64,000 nucleotides of DNA from positions 4,836,001 through 4,900,000 of the forward strand of contig NZ_CP087184.1 in assembly GCF_024749045.1 (NCBI RefSeq). Direction: 5' to 3'. Both the position numbers and the translations under genes were made by a program. Below, in pieces: positions 44,368 through 56,801 of this stretch. Below the pieces are notes generated by a model that worked only from the letters and a program-made list of their open reading frames with translations, was not told the DNA's origin and made no database searches. The stretch's first letter is position 1. Every line of letters starts with the position of its first letter. Source of the stretch: Pseudomonas sp. B21-028. Lineage in GTDB: Bacteria; Pseudomonadota; Gammaproteobacteria; Pseudomonadales; Pseudomonadaceae.

Positions 44368-44574
44368 ATGACTGTGAAAGTAAATGAACGCGATGATGCC
44401 CACATGTCCCACGAAGCCATTGCCGCCGGCATTCAGATCTGGGATGTGCGCCAACAGGATCTGCTGGTGGGGATGTTCCACTCCGAGACGGAGGCCTACC
44501 GTTACAAGGCCGAGCTGGAGCGCGAGGAAAGCCAGCGTGCCCATGGGGCAACGCAATCCCAGGAACAACTCTGA
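44368..44574 (+). CDS. Small hypothetical protein
   Basis: 68 residues from ATG 44368, with GGAG eight bases upstream; the longer frame back to TTG 44335 has no ribosome-binding site. The protein is acidic and probably mixed alpha/beta: IAAGIQIWDVRQQDLLVGMF then SETEAYRYKAELEREESQR, a charged helix. No signal peptide or cysteine. I do not recognise it. It stands alone between two REPINs, convergent with the DUF2058 gene. Confidence 0.7.
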   Translation: MTVKVNERDDAHMSHEAIAAGIQIWDVRQQDLLVGMFHSETEAYRYKAELEREESQRAHGATQSQEQL

Positions 44575-44577
44575 CCC

Positions 44578-44669
44578 TGTGGGAGCCGAGCTTGCTCGCG
44601 ATGGCGGCGTATCAGTCAGCAAACCTATCGACTGACATACCGTCATCGCGAGCAAGCTCGGCTCCCACA
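44578..44669. repeat. REPIN (GTGGGAGC class)
   Basis: Arms TGTGGGAGCCGAGCTTGCTC and complement, four bases after the stop of the 68-residue gene. Confidence 0.9.
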
Positions 44670-44705
44670 GGATTTTGCGTTTAGCTCACCGGCATTGCGC
44701 CAGGC

Positions 44706-45245
44706 TTACCACATCAAATCATCAGGAATCTGATACGCCGCATACGGATCGTCGGCATCCACTTCTTCGGTCTGGGTGTTGAGCTGGACGATGCGCTTGG
44801 GGTCACGTTCCTGGATCTTCAGCGCGGCCTCGCGCGGGATCACTTCGTAGCCGCCGGCATGATGGACGATCGCCAGGGAGCCGCTGCTCAGCTTGTTGCG
44901 CATCAGGGTGTTCACCGAGATGCGCTTGACCTTCTTGTCGTCGACGAAGTTGTAGTAATCCTCGGTGGTCAGCTTCGGCAGGCGCGACACTTCGATCAAT
45001 TGCTTGATCTGCGCGGCACGGGCCTTCTGCTCGGCCTTCTCCTGCTGCTGACGGTTGAGTTCCTGATCGCGCCGGGCCTTCTCGGCCATGGCTTCCTGGG
45101 CGGCGCGCTGCTGGGAGTCATCCAGCTCGATCTGGCCCTTATGGGCCAGGCGCTGCTGCTTCTGCTTGTCCTTGCCGACCTGCTTGACCTGCTTTTGGTT
45201 GACCAGCCCTGCTTTGAGCAACTGGTCGCGAAGGGAAAGGCTCAT
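44706..45245 (-). CDS. DUF2058 family protein (YaiL-like)
   Basis: 179 residues. MSLSLRDQLLKAGLVNQKQV opens the protein, followed by a highly charged, lysine- and glutamine-rich coiled coil (about residues 20-90) and a compact C-terminal domain (LPKLTTEDYYNFVDDKKVKR). The family is linked with nucleoprotein/polysomes in E. coli YaiL but has no defined activity. It is 26 bases after mazG on the same strand, probably the end of the relA-mazG transcript. Confidence 0.85.
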   Translation of the reverse strand: MSLSLRDQLLKAGLVNQKQVKQVGKDKQKQQRLAHKGQIELDDSQQRAAQEAMAEKARRDQELNRQQQEKAEQKARAAQIKQLIEVSRLPKLTTEDYYNFVDDKKVKRISVNTLMRNKLSSGSLAIVHHAGGYEVIPREAALKIQERDPKRIVQLNTQTEEVDADDPYAAYQIPDDLMW

Positions 45246-45271
45246 GGTGCTTACTCACTTAGGCAACGGCC

Positions 45272-46105
45272 TCAGCCACAGCTGGGCAAATTCTTTTCCT
45301 GACGTTTGGCTTCGCCCCACAAGGCGTCCAACTCTTCAAGGGTGCAATCTTCCATGGGACGGTGGGTGTCGCGCAATGCCTGTTCGATAAATCGGAAACG
45401 TCGCTCGAACTTGGCGTTGGCGCCGCGCAGTGCGCCTTCCGGATCGACCTTGAGATGCCGAGCCAGGTTGACGACCGAAAACAACAAATCACCGAGCTCG
45501 TCGGTGACTGCCGCCTGATCGTTCTCCGACATGGCTTCGAGCACTTCGTCGAGCTCTTCCCGGACCTTGTCGAGCACCGGCAAGGCGTCCGGCCAGTCGA
45601 AACCGACCTGCCCGGCGCGCTTCTGCAATTTGGCCGAACGGGACAGCGCCGGCAACGCACCGGGCACATCGTCGAGCAGCGAGAGCTGCAACGGCGCGGC
45701 GGACTTCTCGGCCCGTTCCTCGGCCTTGATCTCCTCCCAGCGCTGCTTGACCTGCTCTTCACTCAGGCGCGGCACATCCAGCGGCGCGTACAGGTCGCCG
45801 GTGGGAAATACGTGGGGATGGCGACGGATCAACTTGCGGGTGATGCTGTCGACCACACCGGCAAATTCGAAGCGGTTTTCTTCCCGGGCCAATTGGCTGT
45901 AATACACCACCTGGAACAGCAGGTCGCCCAACTCACCCTGCACATGGTCGAAGTCACCGCGCTCGATGGCGTCGGCCACTTCGTAGGCTTCTTCCAGGGT
46001 ATGGGGGACGATCGTCTCCCAGGTCTGCTTGATGTCCCACGGGCAACCGTACTGCGGATCCCGCAGGCGGTTCATCAGGTGGAGCAGGTCTTCAAGGCTA
46101 TACAT
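45272..46105 (-). CDS. mazG: Nucleoside triphosphate pyrophosphohydrolase MazG
   Basis: 277 residues with two MazG repeats. Repeat 1 has CPWDIKQTWETIVPHTLEEA then EEAYEVADAIERGD, and repeat 2 VREELDEVLEAMSENDQAA then DELGDLLFSVVNLARHL; each supplies the EExxE...ExxD metal-binding set. It hydrolyses NTPs to NMP and pyrophosphate and lowers ppGpp during starvation in E. coli. Located directly downstream of relA, separated by a nested REPIN. Confidence 0.95.
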   Translation of the reverse strand: MYSLEDLLHLMNRLRDPQYGCPWDIKQTWETIVPHTLEEAYEVADAIERGDFDHVQGELGDLLFQVVYYSQLAREENRFEFAGVVDSITRKLIRRHPHVFPTGDLYAPLDVPRLSEEQVKQRWEEIKAEERAEKSAAPLQLSLLDDVPGALPALSRSAKLQKRAGQVGFDWPDALPVLDKVREELDEVLEAMSENDQAAVTDELGDLLFSVVNLARHLKVDPEGALRGANAKFERRFRFIEQALRDTHRPMEDCTLEELDALWGEAKRQEKNLPSCG

Positions 46106-46130
46106 AAATCCATCTCGTCACACAAAACCT

Positions 46131-46250
46131 TGTGGGGGCGAGCCAGTGGGAGCAAAGCTTGCCCGCGATGGCGGTCTGGCCAACAACATCAATGCTGACT
46201 GAAACACCGTTATCGCGAGCAAGCTTTGCTCCCACAAGCTCGCTCCCACA
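46131..46250. repeat. Nested REPIN: one element inserted in another
   Basis: The outer arms are TGTGGGGGCGAGC (46131-46143) and GCTCGCTCCCACA (46238-46250). Between them lies a complete inner REPIN (about 46146-46235) with arms GTGGGAGCAAAGCTTGCCCG and complement. Confidence 0.8.
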
Positions 46251-46262
46251 TTTTGACTGCGC

Positions 46263-48509
46263 TTACCCCGGCGTCCGGTTACGCCGGGTCTCGATGATGT
46301 TCGGCAACTGGGAAATCCGCCCAAGCAACCGCCCCAGCGCATCCAGCCCCGGAATCTCGATAGTCAGGGACATCAGCGCGGTGTTGTCTTCCTTGTTCGA
46401 GCGGGTGTTGACCGCCAGCACGTTGATGCGCTCGTTCAGCAGTACCTGAGACACGTCACGCAGCAGCCCGGAACGGTCGTAGGCGCGGATGACGATGTCC
46501 ACCGGATAGGTGAGCACCGGCACCGGCCCCCAACTGACCTGGATGATCCGCTCGGGTTCGCGACCGGCCAGTTGCAGCACCGAGGCACAGTCCTGGCGGT
46601 GAATGCTCACGCCACGCCCCTGGGTGATGTAGCCGACGATCGCATCGCCCGGCAACGGCTGGCAGCAGCCGGCCATCTGGGTCATCAGGTTGCCCACGCC
46701 CTGGATCTGGATATCGCCGCGCTTGCCCGGCTTGTAGCCGGTGGCCTTGCGCGGAATCAGCTCCAGTTGTTCGTTGCCACGCTCCGGCTCCACCAGCTGC
46801 TGGGCCAGGTTGACCAGTTGCGCCTGGCGCAGGTCGCCGGCCCCGAGGGCGGCGAACATGTCCTCGGCGGTCTTCATGTTGGCCTTTTCGGCCAGCTTGT
46901 CGAAATCCACCTGCGGCAGGCCCAGGCGACTGAGCTCCCGCTCGATCAGGGTCTTGCCGGCGGCGACGTTCTGGTCGCGGGCCTGCAACTTGAACCAGTG
47001 GACGATCTTCGCCCGCGCCCGGGAGGTGGTGATGTAGCCCAGGTTCGGGTTCAGCCAGTCGCGGCTCGGCGTGCCGTGCTTGCTGGTGATGATCTCGACC
47101 TGCTCACCGGTCTGCAGGCTGTAGTTGAGCGGCACGATCCGCCCGTTGATCTTGGCACCCCGGCAGTTGTGGCCGATCTCGGTGTGGACCCGGTAGGCGA
47201 AGTCCAGCGGCGTCGCGCCCTTGGGCAGGTCGATGGCGTGGCCGTCGGGGGTGAAGATGTAGACCCGGTCCGGCTCGATATCCACCCGCAACTGTTCCGC
47301 CAGGCCGCCGATGTCACCCAGTTCCTCGTGCCACTCGAGCACCTGGCGCAGCCAGGAGATTTTCTCTTCGTAGTGGTTGGACCCGGACTTGACGTCGGTG
47401 CCCTTGTATTTCCAGTGGGCACAGACGCCCAGCTCGGCTTCCTCGTGCATGGCGTGGGTGCGGATCTGCACTTCCAGCACCTTGCCTTCCGGCCCGATCA
47501 CGGCGGTGTGCAGCGAGCGATAGCCGTTTTCCTTGGGGTTGGCGATGTAGTCGTCGAACTCCTTTGGAATGTGCCGCCACAAGGTGTGGACGATCCCCAG
47601 CGCGGTGTAGCAATCGCGCATTTCCGGGACCAGCACGCGAACAGCGCGCACGTCATAGATCTGGCTGAACTCCAGGCCCTTGCGCTGCATTTTGCGCCAG
47701 ATCGAATAGATGTGCTTGGCCCGGCCGCTGATGTCGGCCACCACTCCAGTGGCCTGCAGTTCTTCGCGCAACTGGGTCATCACGTCGGTGATGAAGCGCT
47801 CGCGGTCCAGGCGCCGTTCATGCAGCAACTTGGCGATCTGCTTGTACTGGTCGGGCTCCAGGTAGCGGAAGGACAGGTCCTCCAGCTCCCATTTGATGTG
47901 ACCGATGCCGAGACGGTGGGCCAGGGGGGCATAGATGTCGAACACTTCCCGGGCGACACGATTGCGCTTTTCGTCGTCGGCGGCTTTCACCGCGCGGATC
48001 GCGCAAGTGCGCTCGGCCAGCTTGATCAGCGCGACGCGTACGTCGTCGACCATGGCCACGAGCATCTTGCGCAGGTTCTCCACCTGGCCCTGGGTCCCCA
48101 AGACCATGGAATGACGCGGGCTGAGGCTGGCGCTGATGGCCGCCATGCGCAACACGCCATCGATCAGTTTGGCGACCACCGCGCCGAAACGCTGGCTGAC
48201 CACCGACAGCTGGATCTGGCCTTCGCGCACGCCACGGTACAACACGGCGGCTACCAGCGAGTCCTGATCGAGCTTGAGGTCGGCGAGGATCTCGGCGATC
48301 TCCAGGCCCGTCTGGAAACTCGACGTGCCTTCGGACCAGAGGTTCTTCGCCGCATTGTGTTGCTGTTCCGCCTCGCGAGCGAACTCGCAGGCTTCCTTCA
48401 AGGCTTCGCGATCCAGTGCCATGTCGATACTGACCGCGTGATCGAGCCAAGCCTCGAGATTGATACTGCCGTCGGTGTTGATCGGCTGGTGTGCTCTCAC
48501 CTGTACCAT
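46263..48509 (-). CDS. relA: (p)ppGpp synthetase RelA
   Basis: 748 residues. Residues about 60-190 are the pseudo-hydrolase domain, in which the catalytic HD is replaced (AAVLYRGVREGQI where Rel/SpoT have HDxxED), so it has synthetase activity only. YDVRAVRVLVPEMRDCYTAL to YRSLHTAVIGPEGKVLEVQI is the synthetase domain (about 250-380), VYIFTPDGHAIDLPKGATPL the TGS domain, and the final 80 residues (RSGLLRDVSQVLLNERINVL) the ACT domain. It senses uncharged tRNA on ribosomes and starts the stringent response. Confidence 0.96.
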   Translation of the reverse strand: MVQVRAHQPINTDGSINLEAWLDHAVSIDMALDREALKEACEFAREAEQQHNAAKNLWSEGTSSFQTGLEIAEILADLKLDQDSLVAAVLYRGVREGQIQLSVVSQRFGAVVAKLIDGVLRMAAISASLSPRHSMVLGTQGQVENLRKMLVAMVDDVRVALIKLAERTCAIRAVKAADDEKRNRVAREVFDIYAPLAHRLGIGHIKWELEDLSFRYLEPDQYKQIAKLLHERRLDRERFITDVMTQLREELQATGVVADISGRAKHIYSIWRKMQRKGLEFSQIYDVRAVRVLVPEMRDCYTALGIVHTLWRHIPKEFDDYIANPKENGYRSLHTAVIGPEGKVLEVQIRTHAMHEEAELGVCAHWKYKGTDVKSGSNHYEEKISWLRQVLEWHEELGDIGGLAEQLRVDIEPDRVYIFTPDGHAIDLPKGATPLDFAYRVHTEIGHNCRGAKINGRIVPLNYSLQTGEQVEIITSKHGTPSRDWLNPNLGYITTSRARAKIVHWFKLQARDQNVAAGKTLIERELSRLGLPQVDFDKLAEKANMKTAEDMFAALGAGDLRQAQLVNLAQQLVEPERGNEQLELIPRKATGYKPGKRGDIQIQGVGNLMTQMAGCCQPLPGDAIVGYITQGRGVSIHRQDCASVLQLAGREPERIIQVSWGPVPVLTYPVDIVIRAYDRSGLLRDVSQVLLNERINVLAVNTRSNKEDNTALMSLTIEIPGLDALGRLLGRISQLPNIIETRRNRTPG

Positions 48510-48610
48510 CTTTACTTACCTTCCCTACGACGCAGATTCAATGCGTCAACATCGCTGACCTTCGTTGCCCGTGTTTCCGCCCAGGACTGTGGCGGGGTGA
48601 CACGAACGGG

Positions 48611-49981
48611 TCAGTCGGACAAGCCATCCTGGCTCGCTTCAAATAACGCCATGGCCTCGACATGCGCCGTTTGAGGAAACATATCGAGAATCCCGGCACG
48701 TTTTAACCGGTAGCCCTGCTTGATCAATTCGACCGTGTCCCGGGCCAAAGTTGCCGGGTTGCACGATACATAAACCAACCGCTTGGCGCCCAGGGACGCC
48801 AGCTTGCGCACCACCTCGAAAGCACCGTCACGGGGTGGGTCCAAGAGTACCGCAGAAAAGCCTTCGCCGATCCATTCGGCATCGGTCAGTGGCTGGGATA
48901 AATCGGCCTGAAAAAAGGCAGTGTTATGCAAATTATTACTGATGGCATTGGCCGCCGCGCGGTCCACCATGGTCTGCACGCCTTCCACGGCCACCACCTC
49001 GCGCGCGCACCGGGCCAACGGCAAGGCAAAGTTGCCCAGGCCGCAGAACAGATCCAGCACTCGCTCCTCGGATCGCGGCGCCAGCCACTGCAATGCCTGG
49101 GCGATCATCGCCTCGTTGACCCCAGCGTTCACCTGAATGAAATCCCCCGGCCGATAAGCCAGCTCCAGGTCCCAGGTGTCCAGGCGATAGCCCAGGGTCA
49201 ATCCAGGTTCGGCCGGTTGTGGCTCACCTTCGCCGTGCAGCCACAGTTGGGCGCCATGGAATGCGCAGAAATCCTTGAGGATGGTCAGGTCGGCTTCCGA
49301 CAGCGGCGCCATGTGCCGCAGCAATACCGCCAGGGACGAGCCGGCGAACAATTCCACATGCCCCAGCGCCTGAGGTTTGCTCAAGCGGCGCAGCATGTCC
49401 GGCAAGCGATTCATGATCGGCTGCAAGGGCTGTACCAGCACCGGACAATCGCCGATGGCGACGATGTCCTGGCTGCCGACGGCGCGGAACCCGACCTCGA
49501 GGTTCTTCGCTTTCTGGTCCCAGCGTACCGCCACGCGGGCGCGGCGCCGGTAAGCGAATTCCGGCCCGCTCAGCGGCGCGGCCCACTCCTGCGGCGCCAC
49601 ACCGGCAACCCGCAACAATTGCTCGGCGAGCATGCGCTGTTTCAGGGCGAGCTGTTCGTTGTGGGGCAGGTGTTGAACGCTGCAACCGCCACATCGGCCG
49701 GCATGGATGCACGGCGTAGCGCGGCGCAGTTCACTGGCCTGGAACACCCGTTCGGTGCGCGCCTCGACCACCTTGCCATGGGCACCCAGTACCCGCGCCT
49801 CGACCTCTTCGCCCGCCAGGGCGCCGATGACGAACCAGGTGCGCCCGTCGACAAACGCGATGCCCCGGCCATCGTTGGCCAGGCGCTCGATGATCAGGCG
49901 CTGTTTTTTGCCGGTCGGCACTTGTGGGGCCCGGCTTCCGCCACTGGGCTGGAAGCGCAAGCCTCTTTCATGCCTGGCCAT
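48611..49981 (-). CDS. rlmD: 23S rRNA (uracil-1939-C5)-methyltransferase RlmD
   Basis: 456 residues. An N-terminal TRAM domain ([20 protein letters not shown]) precedes the iron-sulfur cluster motif [16 protein letters not shown]; the SAM domain has [20 protein letters not shown] and the catalytic cysteine in [14 protein letters not shown]. It methylates U1939 of 23S rRNA. ATG 49981 overlaps the cysM stop by one base (ATGA). Also called rumA/ygcA. Confidence 0.96.
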   Translation of the reverse strand: MARHERGLRFQPSGGSRAPQVPTGKKQRLIIERLANDGRGIAFVDGRTWFVIGALAGEEVEARVLGAHGKVVEARTERVFQASELRRATPCIHAGRCGGCSVQHLPHNEQLALKQRMLAEQLLRVAGVAPQEWAAPLSGPEFAYRRRARVAVRWDQKAKNLEVGFRAVGSQDIVAIGDCPVLVQPLQPIMNRLPDMLRRLSKPQALGHVELFAGSSLAVLLRHMAPLSEADLTILKDFCAFHGAQLWLHGEGEPQPAEPGLTLGYRLDTWDLELAYRPGDFIQVNAGVNEAMIAQALQWLAPRSEERVLDLFCGLGNFALPLARCAREVVAVEGVQTMVDRAAANAISNNLHNTAFFQADLSQPLTDAEWIGEGFSAVLLDPPRDGAFEVVRKLASLGAKRLVYVSCNPATLARDTVELIKQGYRLKRAGILDMFPQTAHVEAMALFEASQDGLSD

Positions 49982-50883
49982 CAGTTGGGCGCGTCGAAAA
50001 TGCCGGTGGACAGGTAGCGGTCGCCGCGGTCGCAGATGATCGCGACGATCACTGCGCTTTCAACTTCCTTCGACAAGCGCAGCATGCCCGCCACGGCACC
50101 GCCGGACGATACGCCGCAGAAAATGCCTTCTTCGCGGGCCAGGCGACGGGTCACGTCCTCGGCTTCGAGCTGGGCCATGTCGATGATGCGGTCCACGCGG
50201 TCGGCCTGGTAGATCTTCGGCAGATATTCCTCGGGCCAGCGGCGGATGCCGGGAATCGACGCGCCTTCCACCGGTTGCAGGCCGACGATCTGCACGTTCG
50301 GGTTCTGTTCCTTCAGGTAGCGCGAAGTGCCCATGATGGTGCCGGTGGTGCCCATCGAACTGACAAAATGGGTGATGGTGCCATCGGTCTGGCGCCAGAT
50401 CTCGGGGCCGGTGGTGGTGTAGTGGGCTTCGGGGTTGTCGCCATTGGCGAATTGGTCGAGCACCTTGCCGCGACCTTCGGCCTGCATCCGCTCGGCCAGG
50501 TCACGGGCGCCTTCCATGCCCTCGTCCTTGGTGACGAGGATCAATTCGGCACCGTAGGCGGTCATCGCCGCCTTGCGCTCGGCGCTGGAATTGTCGGGCA
50601 TGATCAGGATCATCTTGTAGCCCTTGATCGCCGCCGCCATCGCCAGGGCAATCCCGGTGTTGCCGGAGGTCGCCTCGATCAGCGTGTCACCGGGCTGGAT
50701 CTGCCCGCGCAACTCGCCACGGGTGATCATCGACAGCGCCGGCCGGTCCTTGACCGAACCCGCCGGGTTGTTCCCTTCGAGCTTGAGCAAAAGCGTATTG
50801 CTGGTCACGCCGGGCAGGCGCTGCAAACGGACCAGCGGTGTGTTGCCGACGCAATCGGCGATGGTGGGATATTGCACAGTCAT
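49981..50883 (-). CDS. cysM: Cysteine synthase B (O-acetylserine sulfhydrylase) CysM
   Basis: 300 residues. The PLP lysine is in [37 protein letters not shown] is the substrate-binding loop and [20 protein letters not shown] the phosphate-binding glycine loop. It makes cysteine from O-acetylserine and sulfide or thiosulfate. ATG 50883 is an inner start; the 22-codon extension has no ribosome-binding site. It begins the cysM-rlmD pair. Confidence 0.96.
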   Translation of the reverse strand: MTVQYPTIADCVGNTPLVRLQRLPGVTSNTLLLKLEGNNPAGSVKDRPALSMITRGELRGQIQPGDTLIEATSGNTGIALAMAAAIKGYKMILIMPDNSSAERKAAMTAYGAELILVTKDEGMEGARDLAERMQAEGRGKVLDQFANGDNPEAHYTTTGPEIWRQTDGTITHFVSSMGTTGTIMGTSRYLKEQNPNVQIVGLQPVEGASIPGIRRWPEEYLPKIYQADRVDRIIDMAQLEAEDVTRRLAREEGIFCGVSSGGAVAGMLRLSKEVESAVIVAIICDRGDRYLSTGIFDAPN

Positions 50884-50994
50884 GGCGTATTCGCAATCCG
50901 GGCTGCGGGGGCGCCTATCATACCGGCAAACCCTCCTCGGCCATATCACGCAAAGTATGGTGGTTATGGTTTATGGGAATAAGCACCACACACC

Positions 50995-51115
50995 GTGGCG
51001 AGGGAGCTTGCTCCCGCTGGGGCGCGAAGCGGCCCCCCGACAAGTGCCCCGACATACCGCGGACTCAGGTTTGAGGGCTGCTGCGCAGCCCAGCGGGAGC
51101 AAGCTCCCTCGCCAC
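50995..51115. repeat. REPIN (GTGGCGAGGGAGC class) overlapping a kinase gene end
   Basis: Arms GTGGCGAGGGAGCTTGCTCC and complement. The right arm lies inside the reading frame of the sensor kinase at 51065-52498. Confidence 0.9.
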
Positions 51116-52498
51116 AAGCATCTCGTTCGACTGGTCTTTGTCGGCGCTCTCGCCGGCTATCAACCACAGACTCAACCGCAGCCCTCTCCCCGTATTTTCC
51201 GCCCACATCCGCCCGCCCTGGCGCTGCACCGCGTTGCGCGCGATGCTCAGGCCCAGGCCGAAACCGCCATCGCCGGGACGGGAGCCATCGAGGCGGGTAA
51301 AAGGATCGAAGATGCGCCGCAGATCCTGCTCCGCCACCCCGCCGCCTTCGTCCTCCAGCCACAGATGCCAGAACGCGCCTTCGCGCCGGCCATCCAGGCG
51401 CACGATGCCATGGGGCGGGGAATGGCGGATGGCGTTGCGCAGGATATTTTCCAGGGCCTGGGCCAGGGTATTGAGGTTGCCCCGCACCCAACAGTCGGCC
51501 GCCACGGCGCACTGCAATTGGCTGGTGGGCCAGGCGCTTTCGTAGCAGGCATTCTCCGTGAGCATTTCCCACAACGCCTGGACCTGGATGGCTTCCCCGG
51601 GCAGCGGCGCACGGTCGGTATCGAGCCAGGCCAGTTGCAATGTGTCCTCAACCAGCCGCCGCATGCCCTCGACTTCCCGGGCGACCCGCTCACGCAATGG
51701 CTCGAGCGCTTGCTCGCTTTCGCTGGCGACCTGCAAGCGACTCAGGGGCGTGCGCAGTTCATGGGACAGGTCGCGCAGCAATTGCTGTTGCAGGATGACG
51801 GTGGATTGCAGGCGTTCGGCCATGTGATCAAACGCGCGCCCCAACTCACCCAACTCATCGGTCCGGTCGGTCGTGCGACGGGGCAAGCGCACGTTCAACT
51901 GATCGACACGCCAGGCATTGGCCTGCTCGCGCAGCTGATTGAGCGGCACCACCAGCAAGCGGTACAGGCCGACGCACAGCAACAAGGTGAACAACCCTGG
52001 GATCACACCATTGGTAATCACCCGCCAGAACACCCGGTACCGCCCCGGCAGGAAACGCTCGGGCAACTCGATCACCAGGCTGCCGGCGGACGGATCCTCG
52101 GGAAACGGCACCCGCAGCCATGGCCGGCCTTTGCGATGGATGGGCCAGTCGAGCCCTCGCAGAAATGTCAGGCGCTCGATCTCCTTGTCCGTCAGCGGAT
52201 GTTCACTCAGGGACTGCAAGTCCGCACCGATGACACCGACCCAACTGGCTTCCCGCTCCTGCATGCCCTGCAACCACCGATCGACACCCGCCTGGCTCCC
52301 CCCATGCCAAGCCCGCTCGGCCTCGGCGGCATAACGCGTGAGGGTGCCTCTGGCCTCATCCGAGAGGAACTGGTTGCGCTGCTCCATGTAGCGGCCCCAG
52401 GACCAGCTCAACCAGATCATCAGCAGACAGAACGCCACCAGCAGGCACGCCAGTTTCCAGAACACTGAATGCCGCGGCGGCAGGTCAGACCATTTCAT
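51065..52498 (-). CDS. Two-component sensor histidine kinase (PirS-like by position)
   Basis: 477 residues from ATG 52498 (GTG 52507 is an alternative). Two membrane helices (about residues 12-33 and 165-190) enclose a periplasmic sensor region; a HAMP domain, HisKA with H in LLRDLSHELRTPLSRLQVAS and the ATPase boxes (NILRNAIRHSP, DEGGGV, GGFGLGLSIA) follow. The position between gacS and cysM matches PirS of P. aeruginosa, from memory; the enterobactin receptor gene pirA is not here. The last 17 residues (LVARELAPAGL...) come from a REPIN arm. The start overlaps the regulator gene by 14 bases. Confidence 0.88.
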   Translation of the reverse strand: MKWSDLPPRHSVFWKLACLLVAFCLLMIWLSWSWGRYMEQRNQFLSDEARGTLTRYAAEAERAWHGGSQAGVDRWLQGMQEREASWVGVIGADLQSLSEHPLTDKEIERLTFLRGLDWPIHRKGRPWLRVPFPEDPSAGSLVIELPERFLPGRYRVFWRVITNGVIPGLFTLLLCVGLYRLLVVPLNQLREQANAWRVDQLNVRLPRRTTDRTDELGELGRAFDHMAERLQSTVILQQQLLRDLSHELRTPLSRLQVASESEQALEPLRERVAREVEGMRRLVEDTLQLAWLDTDRAPLPGEAIQVQALWEMLTENACYESAWPTSQLQCAVAADCWVRGNLNTLAQALENILRNAIRHSPPHGIVRLDGRREGAFWHLWLEDEGGGVAEQDLRRIFDPFTRLDGSRPGDGGFGLGLSIARNAVQRQGGRMWAENTGRGLRLSLWLIAGESADKDQSNEMLVARELAPAGLRSSPQT

Positions 52499-53207
52499 CG
52501 ACGGCACTCAACACATAACCCTTGCCCCACACCGTGCGCACTTCCCGCGCGGTGTAGCCGATGGCCTTGAGCTTGCGACGGATCTGGCTGACGTGCATGT
52601 CCAGGCTGCGGTCGTGAGGAGCGTAACCACGCTGCAAAACGTGCTGATAAAGGAAGGCCTTGCTCAGTACTTCATCGCCGCTGCGGTGCAGGACTTCCAG
52701 CAGGCGATACTCGCTGCGGGTCAGTCCGGCAGAGTGCCCGGCGACCTGCACGTCACAGCGCTCTTCGTCGAAATCCAGCCCCTGGACCTGATGCACCGGC
52801 AACACCGGGGCCGGACGCCGGTCCAGGGCCACCCGGCGCAGGATGGCTTCGATACGCACATGCAGCTCAGCCATGCTGAAAGGCTTTGGCAGGTAATCGT
52901 CGGCGCCGAGGCGAAAACCACTGATGCGGTCGGCTTCGGCCCCCAGGGCCGACATCAGCACCACCGGGGTGGAATGGCTCTGGCGCAAACGGGTCAGCAC
53001 CGCGAGCCCATCCATGCCGGGCAGCAGGATGTCCATGAGCACCACATCGAACGCCTGGCGGCAGGCCAATTCCAGCCCTTCCTGGCCGTTCTGGCACCAG
53101 GTCACGTCGAACCCGCTGCGGCCCAGTTGCTCGTGGACATAGGCGCCCAGCACGAGATCGTCTTCAATGGAAAGAATGCGGGGATGACCAACGGGAGTGG
53201 GATTCAT
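52485..53207 (-). CDS. OmpR-family response regulator (PirR-like by position)
   Basis: 240 residues. The receiver domain carries ILSIEDDLVLGAYVHEQLGR with the acidic pair, the phospho-acceptor aspartate in VVLMDILLPGMDGLAV and the lysine in DYLPKPFSMAEL; the C-terminal winged helix ends SLDMHVSQIRRKLKAIGYTA and VRTVWGKGYVL. ATG 53207 was chosen over a start 13 codons upstream, which would put the Fur-like site inside the gene. Forms an operon with the kinase. Named by synteny with PirR only. Confidence 0.9.
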   Translation of the reverse strand: MNPTPVGHPRILSIEDDLVLGAYVHEQLGRSGFDVTWCQNGQEGLELACRQAFDVVLMDILLPGMDGLAVLTRLRQSHSTPVVLMSALGAEADRISGFRLGADDYLPKPFSMAELHVRIEAILRRVALDRRPAPVLPVHQVQGLDFDEERCDVQVAGHSAGLTRSEYRLLEVLHRSGDEVLSKAFLYQHVLQRGYAPHDRSLDMHVSQIRRKLKAIGYTAREVRTVWGKGYVLSAVDEMV

Positions 53208-53215
53208 GATTATCT

Positions 53216-53234
53216 GCAAATAATTCTCAGTTGC
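53216..53234. promoter_or_regulatory. Candidate Fur box between the response regulator and gacS
   Basis: GCAAATAATTCTCAGTTGC matches 11 of 19 positions of the Fur consensus and is itself roughly palindromic. It is nine bases upstream of the regulator's ATG. An iron link would fit the PirRS-like identity of the operon (inference). Confidence 0.45.
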
Positions 53235-53421
53235 CGAATTATTCAAGATCGCCTCTCAGGAGGCAACCGCCGCGCATCGCTACACCGATGCAACGGGCGG
53301 CACGGATGCACGGCGACATGAATTTTACGAAGATTGCCCGCCTGCAAGTCGCTACACTGCGCAGGTGTTGCGTGCCGGATGCGCGCAAAGTCGATCTGAC
53401 CGCTGGATGCAGGAGACAGGT

Positions 53422-56172
<2,751 letters not shown>

Positions 56173-56194
56173 TCCTTCAACCGGCACAAAACCC

Positions 56195-56283
56195 TGTGGG
56201 AGCGAGCTTGCTCGCGATAGCGGTTCGTCAGTTGACATCAATGCGACTGATCCACCGCTATCGCGAGCAGGCTCGCTCCCACA
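56195..56283. repeat. REPIN (GTGGGAGC class)
   Basis: Arms TGTGGGAGCGAGCTTGCTCG and complement after gacS. Confidence 0.92.
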
Positions 56284-56366
56284 ATGGGAAAAGGGGGAGT
56301 TCGTCGCATCCGGACCATCCCAAGCCATGCCGCGTGCTAGCATGTCGCGCCTATTTTGGAGGACCC

Positions 56367-56801
56367 ATGGCCGAGCACGATTTCCGCTACACCCTGATGA
56401 ATCCGCAGCACACCTTGACCGAAGTCCGCGCCCTGGCGCCGGGCCGCTATCAGGTCACCGGCAACGGCGGTTCGATCCAGGCCAACGACGTACTGCTGGT
56501 CACGCTAAAGGGCAGCAAGGATTTGTCCATGCACCTGACCGTGGACACCGTTCGCCACCTGCTCAAGCCCATGGGTCAATGGACCGCCATGACCACCGGC
56601 CCGGTGTTCGGCGAATTGGCGATCCACACCTGGCAAGTCAATTGCGACAGTTGCGCCAAGGAGCTGAGCTTCGAATTTGCCGTCGATGCCAAGCTCGGCG
56701 TCAAGGCCCAGAAACCGGCCGCCAGCGCACGCATCGCCGAGCTGGGCTGGACCACCGTGGGTGAAAAACACCTGTGCCCGACATGCAGGGAAGCTGCCTG
56801 A
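56367..56801 (+). CDS. Hypothetical protein with two CxxC pairs
   Basis: 144 residues from ATG 56367, preceded by TTTGGAGG. No signal peptide. The centre is beta-rich (LAPGRYQVTGNGGSIQANDV), and two CxxC pairs, CDSCAKEL (about 94-101) and CPTCREA near the end, together could bind zinc or a similar ion. I do not know the family. It overlaps the next gene by one base (TGATG), so both are translated from one message. Confidence 0.78.
   Translation: MAEHDFRYTLMNPQHTLTEVRALAPGRYQVTGNGGSIQANDVLLVTLKGSKDLSMHLTVDTVRHLLKPMGQWTAMTTGPVFGELAIHTWQVNCDSCAKELSFEFAVDAKLGVKAQKPAASARIAELGWTTVGEKHLCPTCREAA

Noticed and set aside
46572..48674. 700-codon plus-strand open frame
   Set aside because: Shadow of relA on the opposite strand; low-complexity composition and no domain.
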